From Lachnospiraceae bacterium (GTDB lineage Bacteria; Bacillota; Clostridia; Lachnospirales; Lachnospiraceae), in the NCBI GenBank assembly GCA_022845895.1, contig AP025573.1, positions 2,824,501-2,888,500 of the forward strand: 64,000 nucleotides of DNA, in the 5' to 3' direction. Under the pieces are notes generated by a model. The model saw only the letters and a program-made list of their open reading frames with translations. It made no database searches and had not been told where the DNA came from. Shown here piece after piece: positions 41,407 through 50,511 of the stretch. The translations under genes and the position numbers were made by a program. The first letter of the stretch is position 1; each line of letters begins with the position of its first letter.

Positions 41407-43962
41407 CTATTTCTTTTTCTCATACGGCGTGCCCGAAAGCGGCAGCTTTGTCTGGAACCGTCCGTCCCACTTATAATATGCTCCCGCTATGGCAGGTGCC
41501 GTTGGAATCGAGGTAATCTCCCCGATGCCGATAGCCCCGTACGCAGCGGGCACCCCCGGCTTTTCAATAATGATGGATTTTATGTCCGGTACCTTGTCGG
41601 CCTTAAGAAGTCCGAGTGTTCCAAACTTTGACTTTGGCTCGCCGCCATCCAGCACGTATTGTTCTGTCAGAGCATATCCCATCCCCATGACGACTCCGCC
41701 TTCCATCTGTCCTTCCACGCTGATTGGATTGACTGCTTTCCCCACATCATGGGCAGCCGCCAGCAGCTTCACCGTACCGTCTTCGTTGAGGGCACAAAGT
41801 TGAGCCGCATAGCCATAAGCCACATGGGAGACCGGATGAGGAAGATCGCTTCCCATCTTATCGGTCCTTGCCAGATACTCTCCGTAATACTCTCTTCCTT
41901 CCAGTTCTTCCAATCCATATCGCCCTATGTCTGCGCGCAGCTCTTCTGCGGCTCTCCTTGCCGCCTCGCCGGTCACGAGCGTCTGCCGGGAGCCGGAAGT
42001 CGTCCCGGAGTCCGGTGCTTTGGACGTATTCGGCTGCTGATAAGAGATGTCGGCAAGCGGGAGACCCGATGCCTCTGAGACAATCTGGGTCAGTACCGTT
42101 CCAAGCCCCTGGCCGATGCAGGAAGCCCCGGAATGAATCTCCACCTTCCGGTTGTTGACAAACAGGCGGCACCGGCCCCAATCGGGAAGGCCGACGCCTA
42201 CACCGGCATTTTTCATGGCACAGGCAACTCCCGCATATGGCTCCCTGTCATATATATCCTTTACCGCTTCCAGCGCTTCTGCCATCCCCGCAGACGCATC
42301 GGCAATCTGTCCGTTCGGCAGTACCTGCCCCGGCCTTATGGCATTCCTGTACCGGATTTCCCAAGGCGTGATTCCTACCAATTCTGCAAGCTGGTTCAGG
42401 TTCATCTCTGACGCGAAGCACGTCTGCGTCACTCCAAAGCCTCGAAATGCACCCGCCGGCGGATTGTTCGTGTAGACGGCCTTACCGTCGATGTCTATCG
42501 TCTGGAAGTTATAAGGCCCGGCCGCATGAGTACAGGCCCTTTGAAGCACCGGACCGCCAAGGGACGCGTATGCGCCTGTGTCCGATACGACGACCGCCTT
42601 CATCGCAGTCAGATATCCGTCTTTGTCACAGGCCGTCGTCACATCCATCCACATCGGATGCCGCTTCGGATGTATCAGGATACTTTCCTTCCTCGTCAGC
42701 TTCACCTTTACCGCACGCTTTGTCAGATAGGCGACCAAAGCGGCGTGATGCTGCACGGTCACATCTTCTTTGCCTCCAAACCCTCCCCCTACCAGCTTAT
42801 TTTCTACAATTACCTTATCCCGCGGGATGCCGAGCATCGTCGCGCATTCATGCTGCGTATCATACGTACCCTGGTCCGAGGAATAGATGAACACTCCTCC
42901 GTCAAACGGCAGCGCTACTGCTGCCTCAGGCTCCAGAAACGCATGCTCTGTCCACGGCGTCTCATAATGGTTCGTCACCTTGTGGCAGGAAGCGGCAATC
43001 ACTTCATCCGCATTCCCCCGCACGAGATGCTCATGGGCAAGTATATTGCCGTCATGATGCACCTTCGGTGCCTCCTCTTCCATTGCCGCGAAGGGGTCCA
43101 GCACTGGTACGAGCTTCTCGTATTCCACCTTCACAAGCCGCTTGCCCTCTTCTACGAGTTCCGGTGTCTCTGCCGCCACGATGCATACCGCGTCTCCGAG
43201 GTAATGCGTCTCTTTCCCGACCGGTATCATCGTGTCCCAGTCCTGCTTCAGATGGCCTACCTTTATACTCCCCGGTATATCTGCCGCCGTAAATACCCCG
43301 ACAACGCCCGGAATTGCCTTTGCCGCTTCCGTATGTACCGCCAGCACTCTGGCCCTGGGATAAGCGGAACGCACCGCACTGGCATATATCATGCCATCCA
43401 GATACATATCATCTACATATTCTCCAGTTCCGAGAACTTTTTCCCTCGCATCAATCCTCTGTATCGCTCTGCCTGTCGGAACGCTCCCCTCCTCTTCCAT
43501 CACGTCCAGACGGTTTCTCAGAATGTCTGCACTAAGCAGGATAGCATCGATAATCTTTTTATATCCTGTACAGCGGCATACGTTGTTCTTTATAGCCGAG
43601 ACCGCTGCCAGCCGGGAAGGTCTTGGGTTCTCATCAATGAGCGCCTTGGCACACATGACCATACCCGGGATACAGAAGCCGCACTGCACTGCGCCTGCTT
43701 TTGCAAATGCATATCCGTACACTTTTTTTTCTCTTTCGCTTAAGCCCTCCACTGTTACTATCTCTTTCCCATCCATTCTGGACACGAGCGGGATGCATGC
43801 ACGGGCCGTCTTTCCATCTATGATTACCGTGCACGTCCCGCAGGCCCCCTCGCTGCACCCGTCTTTGACGGAGACCAGGTGCAGGTCGTCCCGCAGGAAC
43901 CGTATCAGTTTCTTATCTTCCTTGACCTTATACGTCTGTCCGTTGACCACTAATGTGTACAT
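41407..43962 (-). CDS. xdhD: Selenium-linked xanthine dehydrogenase, Fe-S plus molybdopterin domains
   Basis: 851 residues. Residues 1-160 carry both [2Fe-2S] clusters (CSEGACGTC and C at about 53; CGFCIPGM, CRCTGY). The large molybdopterin part follows (GTGEYVDDM, GGGFGGKEDV, AGAFRGFGVTQ, GASCIGQG, GTTSGSRQT, GIGEITSIP). There is no FAD domain and no FAD subunit in the window, as in E. coli XdhD. No in-frame TGA is needed, so any selenium is in the cofactor rather than as selenocysteine. It would oxidise or reduce purine rings (xanthine, urate or hypoxanthine). It is the last intact gene of the leftward operon, 25 bp after the yqeB-mocA fusion. Confidence 0.9.
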   Translation of the reverse strand: MYTLVVNGQTYKVKEDKKLIRFLRDDLHLVSVKDGCSEGACGTCTVIIDGKTARACIPLVSRMDGKEIVTVEGLSEREKKVYGYAFAKAGAVQCGFCIPGMVMCAKALIDENPRPSRLAAVSAIKNNVCRCTGYKKIIDAILLSADILRNRLDVMEEEGSVPTGRAIQRIDAREKVLGTGEYVDDMYLDGMIYASAVRSAYPRARVLAVHTEAAKAIPGVVGVFTAADIPGSIKVGHLKQDWDTMIPVGKETHYLGDAVCIVAAETPELVEEGKRLVKVEYEKLVPVLDPFAAMEEEAPKVHHDGNILAHEHLVRGNADEVIAASCHKVTNHYETPWTEHAFLEPEAAVALPFDGGVFIYSSDQGTYDTQHECATMLGIPRDKVIVENKLVGGGFGGKEDVTVQHHAALVAYLTKRAVKVKLTRKESILIHPKRHPMWMDVTTACDKDGYLTAMKAVVVSDTGAYASLGGPVLQRACTHAAGPYNFQTIDIDGKAVYTNNPPAGAFRGFGVTQTCFASEMNLNQLAELVGITPWEIRYRNAIRPGQVLPNGQIADASAGMAEALEAVKDIYDREPYAGVACAMKNAGVGVGLPDWGRCRLFVNNRKVEIHSGASCIGQGLGTVLTQIVSEASGLPLADISYQQPNTSKAPDSGTTSGSRQTLVTGEAARRAAEELRADIGRYGLEELEGREYYGEYLARTDKMGSDLPHPVSHVAYGYAAQLCALNEDGTVKLLAAAHDVGKAVNPISVEGQMEGGVVMGMGYALTEQYVLDGGEPKSKFGTLGLLKADKVPDIKSIIIEKPGVPAAYGAIGIGEITSIPTAPAIAGAYYKWDGRFQTKLPLSGTPYEKKK

Positions 43963-43987
43963 ACGGCACCTCCCTACTGCCTGGCAG

Positions 43988-45337
43988 TCATTCTGTCAGG
44001 TCAGCTTTCCTGTCAATATCCCGCAACTCTTTCTTTTCTATATCTATCAAAATAATTTCTTCTGCATGTTTTTCCATTACAGGCCGACCGCCCTTATCTC
44101 CGTCCAGCGCAAGCAGCTCCTGTGCGTATCTTAAGTCCCACACGACAGGATTGCCACCCTGGCCGCCGTTTGCCGCCCGCACGACCCGGCCGGAGTTTCT
44201 CCTGGCCGCCTCAAGAAGCTTTAAGAAGGTACCGGCAGTCAGTCCAGGCTGGTCGCAGACTGTAAACAGGACTCCTCTCAGACAGGGGAGGGTGTCCAGA
44301 CATCTTTTCAGCCCAAGCTGCATGGAATGGGAGCTGCCTTTTTCCGGCTCCCTGTTTTCCACTATGGCGAAGCCGCATTCTGCAGCGTACTGAGCCACAG
44401 GCTCATACCCCGTCACGACTGCTTTCCACACGTTTGGAAGCTTGACAAGCGTACCGAGCAGATGCGCATACAAAGGCCGGCCTTCTATCTCCTCCAGCAA
44501 TTTGTTGCCGCCGAACCGGGTGCCCTGCCCTGCTGCCAGTACGACAATTGCGTATGCTCCGTAATACTGTTCGATGGCGTGCACAGCTCCGGCCCCGACA
44601 CATCTTGCCTTGTCGGATACGGTGACACAGAAGCGGTAATCCGTTCGGGCATCGATATCACCGATCTTCATACCCTTCCGGACCTGCACGCCGTGCTGCA
44701 GCATACCTCTTACCATTCCGGACATCTTCGCATATACCGGTTCTCCTCCGGTCACTGCCACAATCTGCCCCTTTTCCACCTTGTCACCAATCGCCGCCTT
44801 CGGCTCCATCACTCCATCTTCCGCAGCCTGTATGAGCCGCTCTCTCGAGTAGCCGCCCACTTCTCCAGGAATTCCTGTGTTCGGGATAGCATTTCCTTCC
44901 CATATGACTCGCCCAAGCGTATCCCCCCGTTTTGTCTCTATGACACAATGACAGTCCACACCTGCCGTAAACCCCGGACCTGCTGCTATGACAAGCGGCG
45001 CGTCCTCCACAGATGTACCGGTGTTCCTCTTGGCAAGGATGGCATCGACAAGCACATCCGGACTGTATTCATTCCGAATGTCCGCGGCTTCATCCACTAT
45101 CACTGCCACATCACCGTTGTCCATGACACCTGCCGCCTCTTTCATATTCCTGACAAGCACACCTGTCATGCCTTCCACCGTGGCCCTGCCATCATATACG
45201 GCACGGGACATGGCCACCGACCTTCTCACGGTGAGAGGCACAGATTTCTCCGTCATCAAGATTCTGTGTCCCTGCAGATGCAGTTCATACGCAATTCCTG
45301 TCGCCAGGTCTCCCGCCCCTTTAATCAGTACATTCAT
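43988..45337 (-). CDS. YqeB - MocA fusion: selenium-molybdenum cofactor maturation protein with nucleotidyltransferase
   Basis: 449 residues in two parts. Residues 1-262 match the YqeB (EF2563-type) family: KGAGDLATGIAYELH, VIAAGPGFTAGVDCHCVIET, HGVQVRKGMKIGDID. Residues 265-449 are a MocA-type nucleotidyltransferase: VVLAAGQGTRFGGNKLLEEI, VVTGYEP, VCDQPGL, GGNPVVWD, GDKGGRPVM. In E. coli the two are separate proteins. Known roles: MocA attaches CMP (or another nucleotide) to molybdopterin; YqeB is linked by genome context to selenium-containing molybdenum hydroxylases. It overlaps yqeC by 17 bp and precedes xdhD, its presumed client. Confidence 0.88.
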   Translation of the reverse strand: MNVLIKGAGDLATGIAYELHLQGHRILMTEKSVPLTVRRSVAMSRAVYDGRATVEGMTGVLVRNMKEAAGVMDNGDVAVIVDEAADIRNEYSPDVLVDAILAKRNTGTSVEDAPLVIAAGPGFTAGVDCHCVIETKRGDTLGRVIWEGNAIPNTGIPGEVGGYSRERLIQAAEDGVMEPKAAIGDKVEKGQIVAVTGGEPVYAKMSGMVRGMLQHGVQVRKGMKIGDIDARTDYRFCVTVSDKARCVGAGAVHAIEQYYGAYAIVVLAAGQGTRFGGNKLLEEIEGRPLYAHLLGTLVKLPNVWKAVVTGYEPVAQYAAECGFAIVENREPEKGSSHSMQLGLKRCLDTLPCLRGVLFTVCDQPGLTAGTFLKLLEAARRNSGRVVRAANGGQGGNPVVWDLRYAQELLALDGDKGGRPVMEKHAEEIILIDIEKKELRDIDRKADLTE

Positions 45338-46085
45338 AGCTGCCTCCCAGTCCCGATGTAAGGACTACATTGTAGAACCCTTTCCCGGCAAACAGGCCGG
45401 CAATTCTTTCACCTATGCAGATGCGCTGCGCATCGTCCGCCTTGTTCAGGACGACATAAAACTTCATGAACGGATCCATAGACTTCTTCATACCCATGTC
45501 GCTCAACCCTATCTTGACGATATCTTCGCACTCCAGAATGTCTTCCACGCACTTGCCAAGAAATCTCGAAGCCTGTTCCGGGTGGTGGCAGACATCTTTG
45601 ATCTGTCCGCCCACCGCATCAAGCCCCGCAACACCAAGCAGTACCATCGTCTTGCCCCAGAGTACAGGCTCATGCGCTACGGGCACTTTGACCGGAAGTC
45701 CTTTTGCCCCGTCCGCTTCTATGATGACCGGCACGGCAAGCATCCGGACCGCCTCGAGAAACGCTTCGGGAAATGCGCTCATCTTACCGTCCTGCTCCGG
45801 ATATCCTGCCCACACCTGCCGTTTGTGTTTCAGCATCTGGTACAAAAGCTCCAAATCTGGAGACCTGAGATAAAACCCTCCGTCCGGCTGCCACATATGG
45901 GTCGTCGTCGTGACGATAACCGGCTGCCCCTCTTCTTCATATTCCCGGGCCAGCTTACGGATGACTGTCGTCTTGCCTCCTGCGCCTACAACTGATATGA
46001 TGGGTGCATCAAATCTGGCCAGCGTAAGCGCTGACTTCAGGCTCTCCGTCTCGATTAGTCTGCTGTTTTCGTAACTTCGTATCAT
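45321..46085 (-). CDS. yqeC: Selenium-dependent molybdenum hydroxylase cofactor protein YqeC
   Basis: 254 residues, P-loop protein: Walker A in SVVGAGGKTTVIRKLA, then VIVTTTTHMW, VIIEADGAKGLPVKVP and FYVVLNKAD, the typical YqeC order. Its exact reaction is unsettled; the gene occurs with selenium-dependent molybdenum hydroxylases and is thought to help insert selenium into the cofactor. It starts 29 bp after hyuA, and its end overlaps the yqeB-mocA start. Confidence 0.9.
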   Translation of the reverse strand: MIRSYENSRLIETESLKSALTLARFDAPIISVVGAGGKTTVIRKLAREYEEEGQPVIVTTTTHMWQPDGGFYLRSPDLELLYQMLKHKRQVWAGYPEQDGKMSAFPEAFLEAVRMLAVPVIIEADGAKGLPVKVPVAHEPVLWGKTMVLLGVAGLDAVGGQIKDVCHHPEQASRFLGKCVEDILECEDIVKIGLSDMGMKKSMDPFMKFYVVLNKADDAQRICIGERIAGLFAGKGFYNVVLTSGLGGSYECTD

Positions 46086-46114
46086 AATCCTGCCTCACAT
46101 TATCTGATGTCTGT

Positions 46115-47482
46115 TCATTCCTGCGCGGTCACGTATCGTCCGCAATATTCTTTTATAACCTCTCCGTTTTCCGCAGCCAGTTCGCCCCGAAGATATACCT
46201 GCTCCGCACGTCCTCTGAGCACCGTGCCCTCCAGCGGGCAAAAGTCTGTATCCGACTTCTGCGTCTCTGCCGACAAGGTCCACTCGGTATCCGGGTTCCA
46301 GACGACGATATCCGCGTCACAACCAGGTGCAATCGCCCCTTTCTTCGGATACAGATGATATAGCTTCGCCGGATTGTACGCCAGATATCTGCACATCTGC
46401 TCCGGCGTCAGACGCCCCTGCCCCACGCCGAAATGGTACAGAAGCCCGGGCCGTTCCTCCGCTCCCGGCATCCCGCACGGCACGAGGGAAAAATCTTTCT
46501 CCCCCATCTTTTTCTGCTCAGTCGTAAAGCTGCAGTGGTCCGTGCAGACCGTCTGAATCTCTCCTTCCCGGAGCGCCTGCCAGAGTTCCTCCTGGTCTTC
46601 CTTCGACCGAAGCGGCGGCGCTATCATATAATTCCTGCCCTCATTATCCGGCAGGCAGTATCTGCTTTCGTCCATGACAAGGTACTGGGGGCACGTCTCT
46701 ACATATACGGTCTGTCCGGCTTCCCTTGCCCTTCTGACTTCCATAAGCCCTTCCTTCGAGCTCAGATGCACTACGATAACCGGCGTGTCCACACATCTGG
46801 CTATCTTGAGAAGCCTTCCCACGGCCTCCGCCTCCGTTGCCGGAGGGCGCGTACCCGGATAATCCGATACGTCTTCCCGGTGTCCCTTCTCCTTCATCAC
46901 CTCTGCCACCCGGGCATCTATAATGCCCTTGTTCTCGCAGTGCACCCCGGCAATAGCGCCAAGCTCTTTCAGCCTGGCCAGTATCTCGTAGATGGTCCTG
47001 TCATCCACCACCATAGCATCATAGGTCATATACAGCTTAAAGGAATAAATACCGGCTGCCGTTACTTGCGCCAGCTCTTCCGATACCTGTTCATTCCAGT
47101 CCGACATGGCAAGATGGAACGCATAATCGCAGGACGATCTGCCATCCGCCTTTCCATGCCAGCGCTCAAGCGCATATGCAAGGCTTTCGCCTTTGTTCTG
47201 CGTGGCAAAGTCCACGATACACGTAGTGCCCCCTGAAAGCTCAGCTTTCGTCCCCGTGTCAAACCCATCTGCGGTCACCGTGCCGGACACTTCCAGATCC
47301 ATATGTGTATGGGCATCGATAAAGCCGGGAAACAGAAGCTTCCCCTCCACATCGATGACTTCCGCATCGGGGAAGTCAAGATTCTCGCCCATGGCCAGAA
47401 TCTTTTCCCCCTTCACCAGAACATCTGTCTTCTTTGAACTCTCTGGGCCGACTACCGTACCGCCCCGGAATAAACGTTTCAT
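46115..47482 (-). CDS. hyuA: Dihydropyrimidinase/D-hydantoinase-like amidohydrolase
   Basis: 455 residues. Amidohydrolase motifs: PGFIDAHTHMDL (HxH), the carboxylated lysine in YSFKLYMTYD, HCENKG, VVHLSS and CTDHCSFTT for the last metal ligands. Close to E. coli HyuA (phenylhydantoinase) in the same gene neighbourhood. It would open a five- or six-membered ureide or dihydropyrimidine-type ring made from purine in the anaerobic pathway. It starts 16 bp after ygfK in the leftward operon. Confidence 0.9.
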   Translation of the reverse strand: MKRLFRGGTVVGPESSKKTDVLVKGEKILAMGENLDFPDAEVIDVEGKLLFPGFIDAHTHMDLEVSGTVTADGFDTGTKAELSGGTTCIVDFATQNKGESLAYALERWHGKADGRSSCDYAFHLAMSDWNEQVSEELAQVTAAGIYSFKLYMTYDAMVVDDRTIYEILARLKELGAIAGVHCENKGIIDARVAEVMKEKGHREDVSDYPGTRPPATEAEAVGRLLKIARCVDTPVIVVHLSSKEGLMEVRRAREAGQTVYVETCPQYLVMDESRYCLPDNEGRNYMIAPPLRSKEDQEELWQALREGEIQTVCTDHCSFTTEQKKMGEKDFSLVPCGMPGAEERPGLLYHFGVGQGRLTPEQMCRYLAYNPAKLYHLYPKKGAIAPGCDADIVVWNPDTEWTLSAETQKSDTDFCPLEGTVLRGRAEQVYLRGELAAENGEVIKEYCGRYVTAQE

Positions 47483-47498
47483 ACTGCCTGCCTTCTTT

Positions 47499-50489
47499 CT
47501 ACTTGGCCGGAACCAGATATGGGTAATCTCTGCGTACCGTCTCCATGAGACGTACTACCCCTTCCGGAACCTCTCCCGCATCCTCCGCGTCCATCTTATG
47601 TATCTCGCCGAGATAACGCACGCAGCACAGGCCGGTCTCCATATCTGTTACCGTAAATCCATCGTTACTGCTTTCTTCCATGTCTGCTTCTGTTGCAAAC
47701 AGGGTGAATTTATCAAGGTACGGCGCACTGTCATACGGGCAGAAGCACCTGCAGTTGCCGCATTCATTACACATATAGTCTACATGGATGACCTGTTCTT
47801 TTTCCATTCCGGGCACGTGCAACGAGATGTTGGCCCGGTTCGGACAGACATCCACACAGTTTTCACACACGGTAGAACAGCCCAGGCAGCGTTCTGCCTC
47901 CGGCTCTTCTGACGGCTCTTTCAGTATCCCTTTTCTGGCATAGATTCCGGCTTTCTCTGCCGGACTTCCCATGCTGCCGGTCACTGGCCCTCCGATGACT
48001 GCCTCTGCCGCTGTCATCGCCTGCGCCATACCCTTGACAACAAGAGAAGGGCCATACAGTCCGTCCCCGATGACGTACACACCAGGTACATTTGTCCCCA
48101 GACGGCTGTCTACCCTGGGCCGGCCTTTCTCATCCAAAGAGATGCCATTTGCCTCATAATATTCCGTCGGCACATTTTCCCCTACTGCGGCTATCACCGT
48201 ATCCGCAGGTATCTTCTCTGTCTCCTCTGTCTCTGTCACGCCGGCACGTCCGGACGCGTCTGGTGCTCCGAGAACCGTCTTTTTACAGACCAGCATTCCC
48301 TCTTCCATGCGCTCAGGTGCCAGCAGCTCTCTGAACTCTACACCGTCTTCCACTGCCTGAAGAAGCTCATGTTCATCCGCAGGCATATAGCGTTTCGTCC
48401 TCCTGTATACAAGATAGACGTGCTCCACGCCCGGGCAGCGCATGGCAGCTCTTGCCGTGTCCATAGCCGTATTGCCGCCGCCGATCACCACGACATTTCT
48501 TCCGATTGGCAGCTTGCCCTTCTGTTCATTGAACCTTTCCAGGAACGCAAGCGCATTGACCGGCTCTCCTCCCGGAAGCGCGAGGCTGCTTCTCTTATAT
48601 GCCCCGACTGCCAGAATCACCGAGTCATAACCCATGTCTTTTAATTCGCTGACAGACGGCGCCTCCGTATCGCATCTGATATCCACGCCAAGCTTCTTAA
48701 GAAATGACGCATCCTTTGCTATCACCGCGTCATCGATACGGAAATCCGGTATCACGCTGCTGACAATACCGCCAAGCACCGGGCGCTTCTCGAATATCGT
48801 CACTTCCGCACCGGCTCTCGCCAGGTAATATGCCGCCGCCATACCGGAAGGACCTCCACCAACGACAGCCGTCTTTATACCGCTGCTTCCCCTCCGCTCA
48901 AGTGTTGAGAGCGCATGTTCATAAGCGTTCTCCGCACATAACAGCTTCGTATTTCTTATCTGTACCGGCGATTCATAGAAGTTTCTCGTGCAGCGGCTCA
49001 TACAGCCGTGTGCGCAGATGGTGCCCGTGATAAACGGCAGTGCGTTCTTATTGAGGATGACCTGCATTGCCTCCTCATATTTTCCTTCCCCGGACAGTTT
49101 CATATATGCCGGCACTTCCTGATGAATCGGACAGGCATCTTCGCATGGAGCGGTGTAACAGTCCAGAAGCGGTACTTTCTCGGCTGACTTCCTGGAAACC
49201 GGCATCTTCGCCGGCTTGATATGATGTCTGTCACAGACTGCATCCTTAGCCGCATCATCAAGCGCTGCCACATCGATTCCGTCAAACGGCTTCACTTGCC
49301 CGTCAAGCGCTTCCGCCATCTGAAGAAGCCTCTGGTAGCCGCCTGGCTTCAAAATGGTCGTAGCCACCGTCACCGGCCATACGCCGCATCCTGCGATGCG
49401 TCCTATATTAAATGCGTCCGCCCCTCCGGAATACGCAATCCTCAATCTGCCATCAAACGCTCCGGAAAGCTTTGCCGCCAGAGAGATGGACAGCGGATAC
49501 AGCGATTTCCCTGACATATACATCTCATCGCTTGGCAGTTCGCCTGCCTTGACATCTACCGGGAACGTGTTCGTAATCTTGACGCCGAATTCAAGCCCTA
49601 GCCCTTCCGACAGCTCCATGAGCCTTTCAAGCATCGGTACCGCGTCTTCATACTGAAGGTCATCTTCAAAATGGAACCTCCCGAAAGCCACATAATCATA
49701 CCCCATCTTATCCAGCGTCTGTCTCGCAAAATCATAGCCAAGAAGTGTCGGATTGCACTTGATGAAGGTGTGCATCCCCTTTTCTTTCAACAGATAGTCC
49801 GCTATGCTCTCAATCTCCTGGGGCGGACAGCCGTGCAGCGTGGAGATTGTCGCGCTGTTGCATATATACGGGGATATGTTACAGATATCCTCTTCTGTCA
49901 TGCAGGTGAACTCATCGGCATGCTCCAGCAGATACTGCCTGCATTCCCGGAACGTATCTGTCTGTCCCGCATGTTTCATGTTCTCGATAAAGCTGTCGAT
50001 CTTCGGGGACTTGATTCCTGCAAGGTCATATCCCACGCTGATGTTGAACTGGAAGCCATCCATGCCCCCGAGCCCATATTCCCTGGCCATAAAGGACAGA
50101 AGGAACCAAGCCTTAATATATTCATCCTGTGCCTGCGGCACATAGAGCTCCGTGGACCATTCGCAGTTATAGCACTCATCATCTGCTTTGATACACGGTT
50201 TGTTTACACAGGCGGCCAGCTCATCTCCGTCCATAATCTGCACGGTCTTAAGCTCAAAGAAGCGGGCCCCGGCATAGTAAGATGCCGCGATGTTCTGCGC
50301 CAGCTGGCTGTTCGGCCCCGCCGCGGGTCCGATAGGCGTCTCCAGCTTCCTTCCGAATATCATAAGAGAACGGTCAGCATCAGCCTGATAAGGGCGGTGG
50401 ACGCCGAACACGGTTCCCGACTTGTCATGCTCTGACCGTATCCATTCCATCAGTTGGGAAAATGGCATACATGTCATCTTATCACTCAT
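47499..50489 (-). CDS. ygfK: YgfK-type Fe-S flavoprotein (putative selenate reductase family)
   Basis: 996 residues. The N-terminal part (about 1-400) resembles dihydroorotate dehydrogenase-like barrels (GARFFELKTVQIMDGDE, CPPQEIESIADYLL). A GltD-like part follows: Cys motif YTAPCEDACPIHQEVPAY, FAD motif VGGGPSGMAAAYYLARAG, NADPH motif VIGGGNTAMDTARAA and TVIAAVGEN. The C-terminus has a 4Fe-4S ferredoxin region (CENCVDVCPNRAN, CNECGNCRCFCPYD). Family members were annotated as selenate reductases in E. coli but sit in the anaerobic purine cluster. A reductive purine step, or electron transfer to or from XdhD, is inferred. ATG 50489 follows GAGGAGG. Confidence 0.92.
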   Translation of the reverse strand: MSDKMTCMPFSQLMEWIRSEHDKSGTVFGVHRPYQADADRSLMIFGRKLETPIGPAAGPNSQLAQNIAASYYAGARFFELKTVQIMDGDELAACVNKPCIKADDECYNCEWSTELYVPQAQDEYIKAWFLLSFMAREYGLGGMDGFQFNISVGYDLAGIKSPKIDSFIENMKHAGQTDTFRECRQYLLEHADEFTCMTEEDICNISPYICNSATISTLHGCPPQEIESIADYLLKEKGMHTFIKCNPTLLGYDFARQTLDKMGYDYVAFGRFHFEDDLQYEDAVPMLERLMELSEGLGLEFGVKITNTFPVDVKAGELPSDEMYMSGKSLYPLSISLAAKLSGAFDGRLRIAYSGGADAFNIGRIAGCGVWPVTVATTILKPGGYQRLLQMAEALDGQVKPFDGIDVAALDDAAKDAVCDRHHIKPAKMPVSRKSAEKVPLLDCYTAPCEDACPIHQEVPAYMKLSGEGKYEEAMQVILNKNALPFITGTICAHGCMSRCTRNFYESPVQIRNTKLLCAENAYEHALSTLERRGSSGIKTAVVGGGPSGMAAAYYLARAGAEVTIFEKRPVLGGIVSSVIPDFRIDDAVIAKDASFLKKLGVDIRCDTEAPSVSELKDMGYDSVILAVGAYKRSSLALPGGEPVNALAFLERFNEQKGKLPIGRNVVVIGGGNTAMDTARAAMRCPGVEHVYLVYRRTKRYMPADEHELLQAVEDGVEFRELLAPERMEEGMLVCKKTVLGAPDASGRAGVTETEETEKIPADTVIAAVGENVPTEYYEANGISLDEKGRPRVDSRLGTNVPGVYVIGDGLYGPSLVVKGMAQAMTAAEAVIGGPVTGSMGSPAEKAGIYARKGILKEPSEEPEAERCLGCSTVCENCVDVCPNRANISLHVPGMEKEQVIHVDYMCNECGNCRCFCPYDSAPYLDKFTLFATEADMEESSNDGFTVTDMETGLCCVRYLGEIHKMDAEDAGEVPEGVVRLMETVRRDYPYLVPAK

Positions 50490-50511
50490 ATCATTACCTC
50501 CTCATTATACA

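Noticed and set aside
42526..43743. Plus-strand open frame of 405 codons
   Set aside because: Antisense to xdhD, which has all its metal-cluster motifs; the antisense product is rich in Arg/His/Cys without order and has no credible start site.
41407..43962. Selenocysteine (in-frame TGA with SECIS) in the selenium-linked dehydrogenase
   Set aside because: The reading frame is continuous without TGA and family motifs are complete; selenium, if present, would be in the cofactor.
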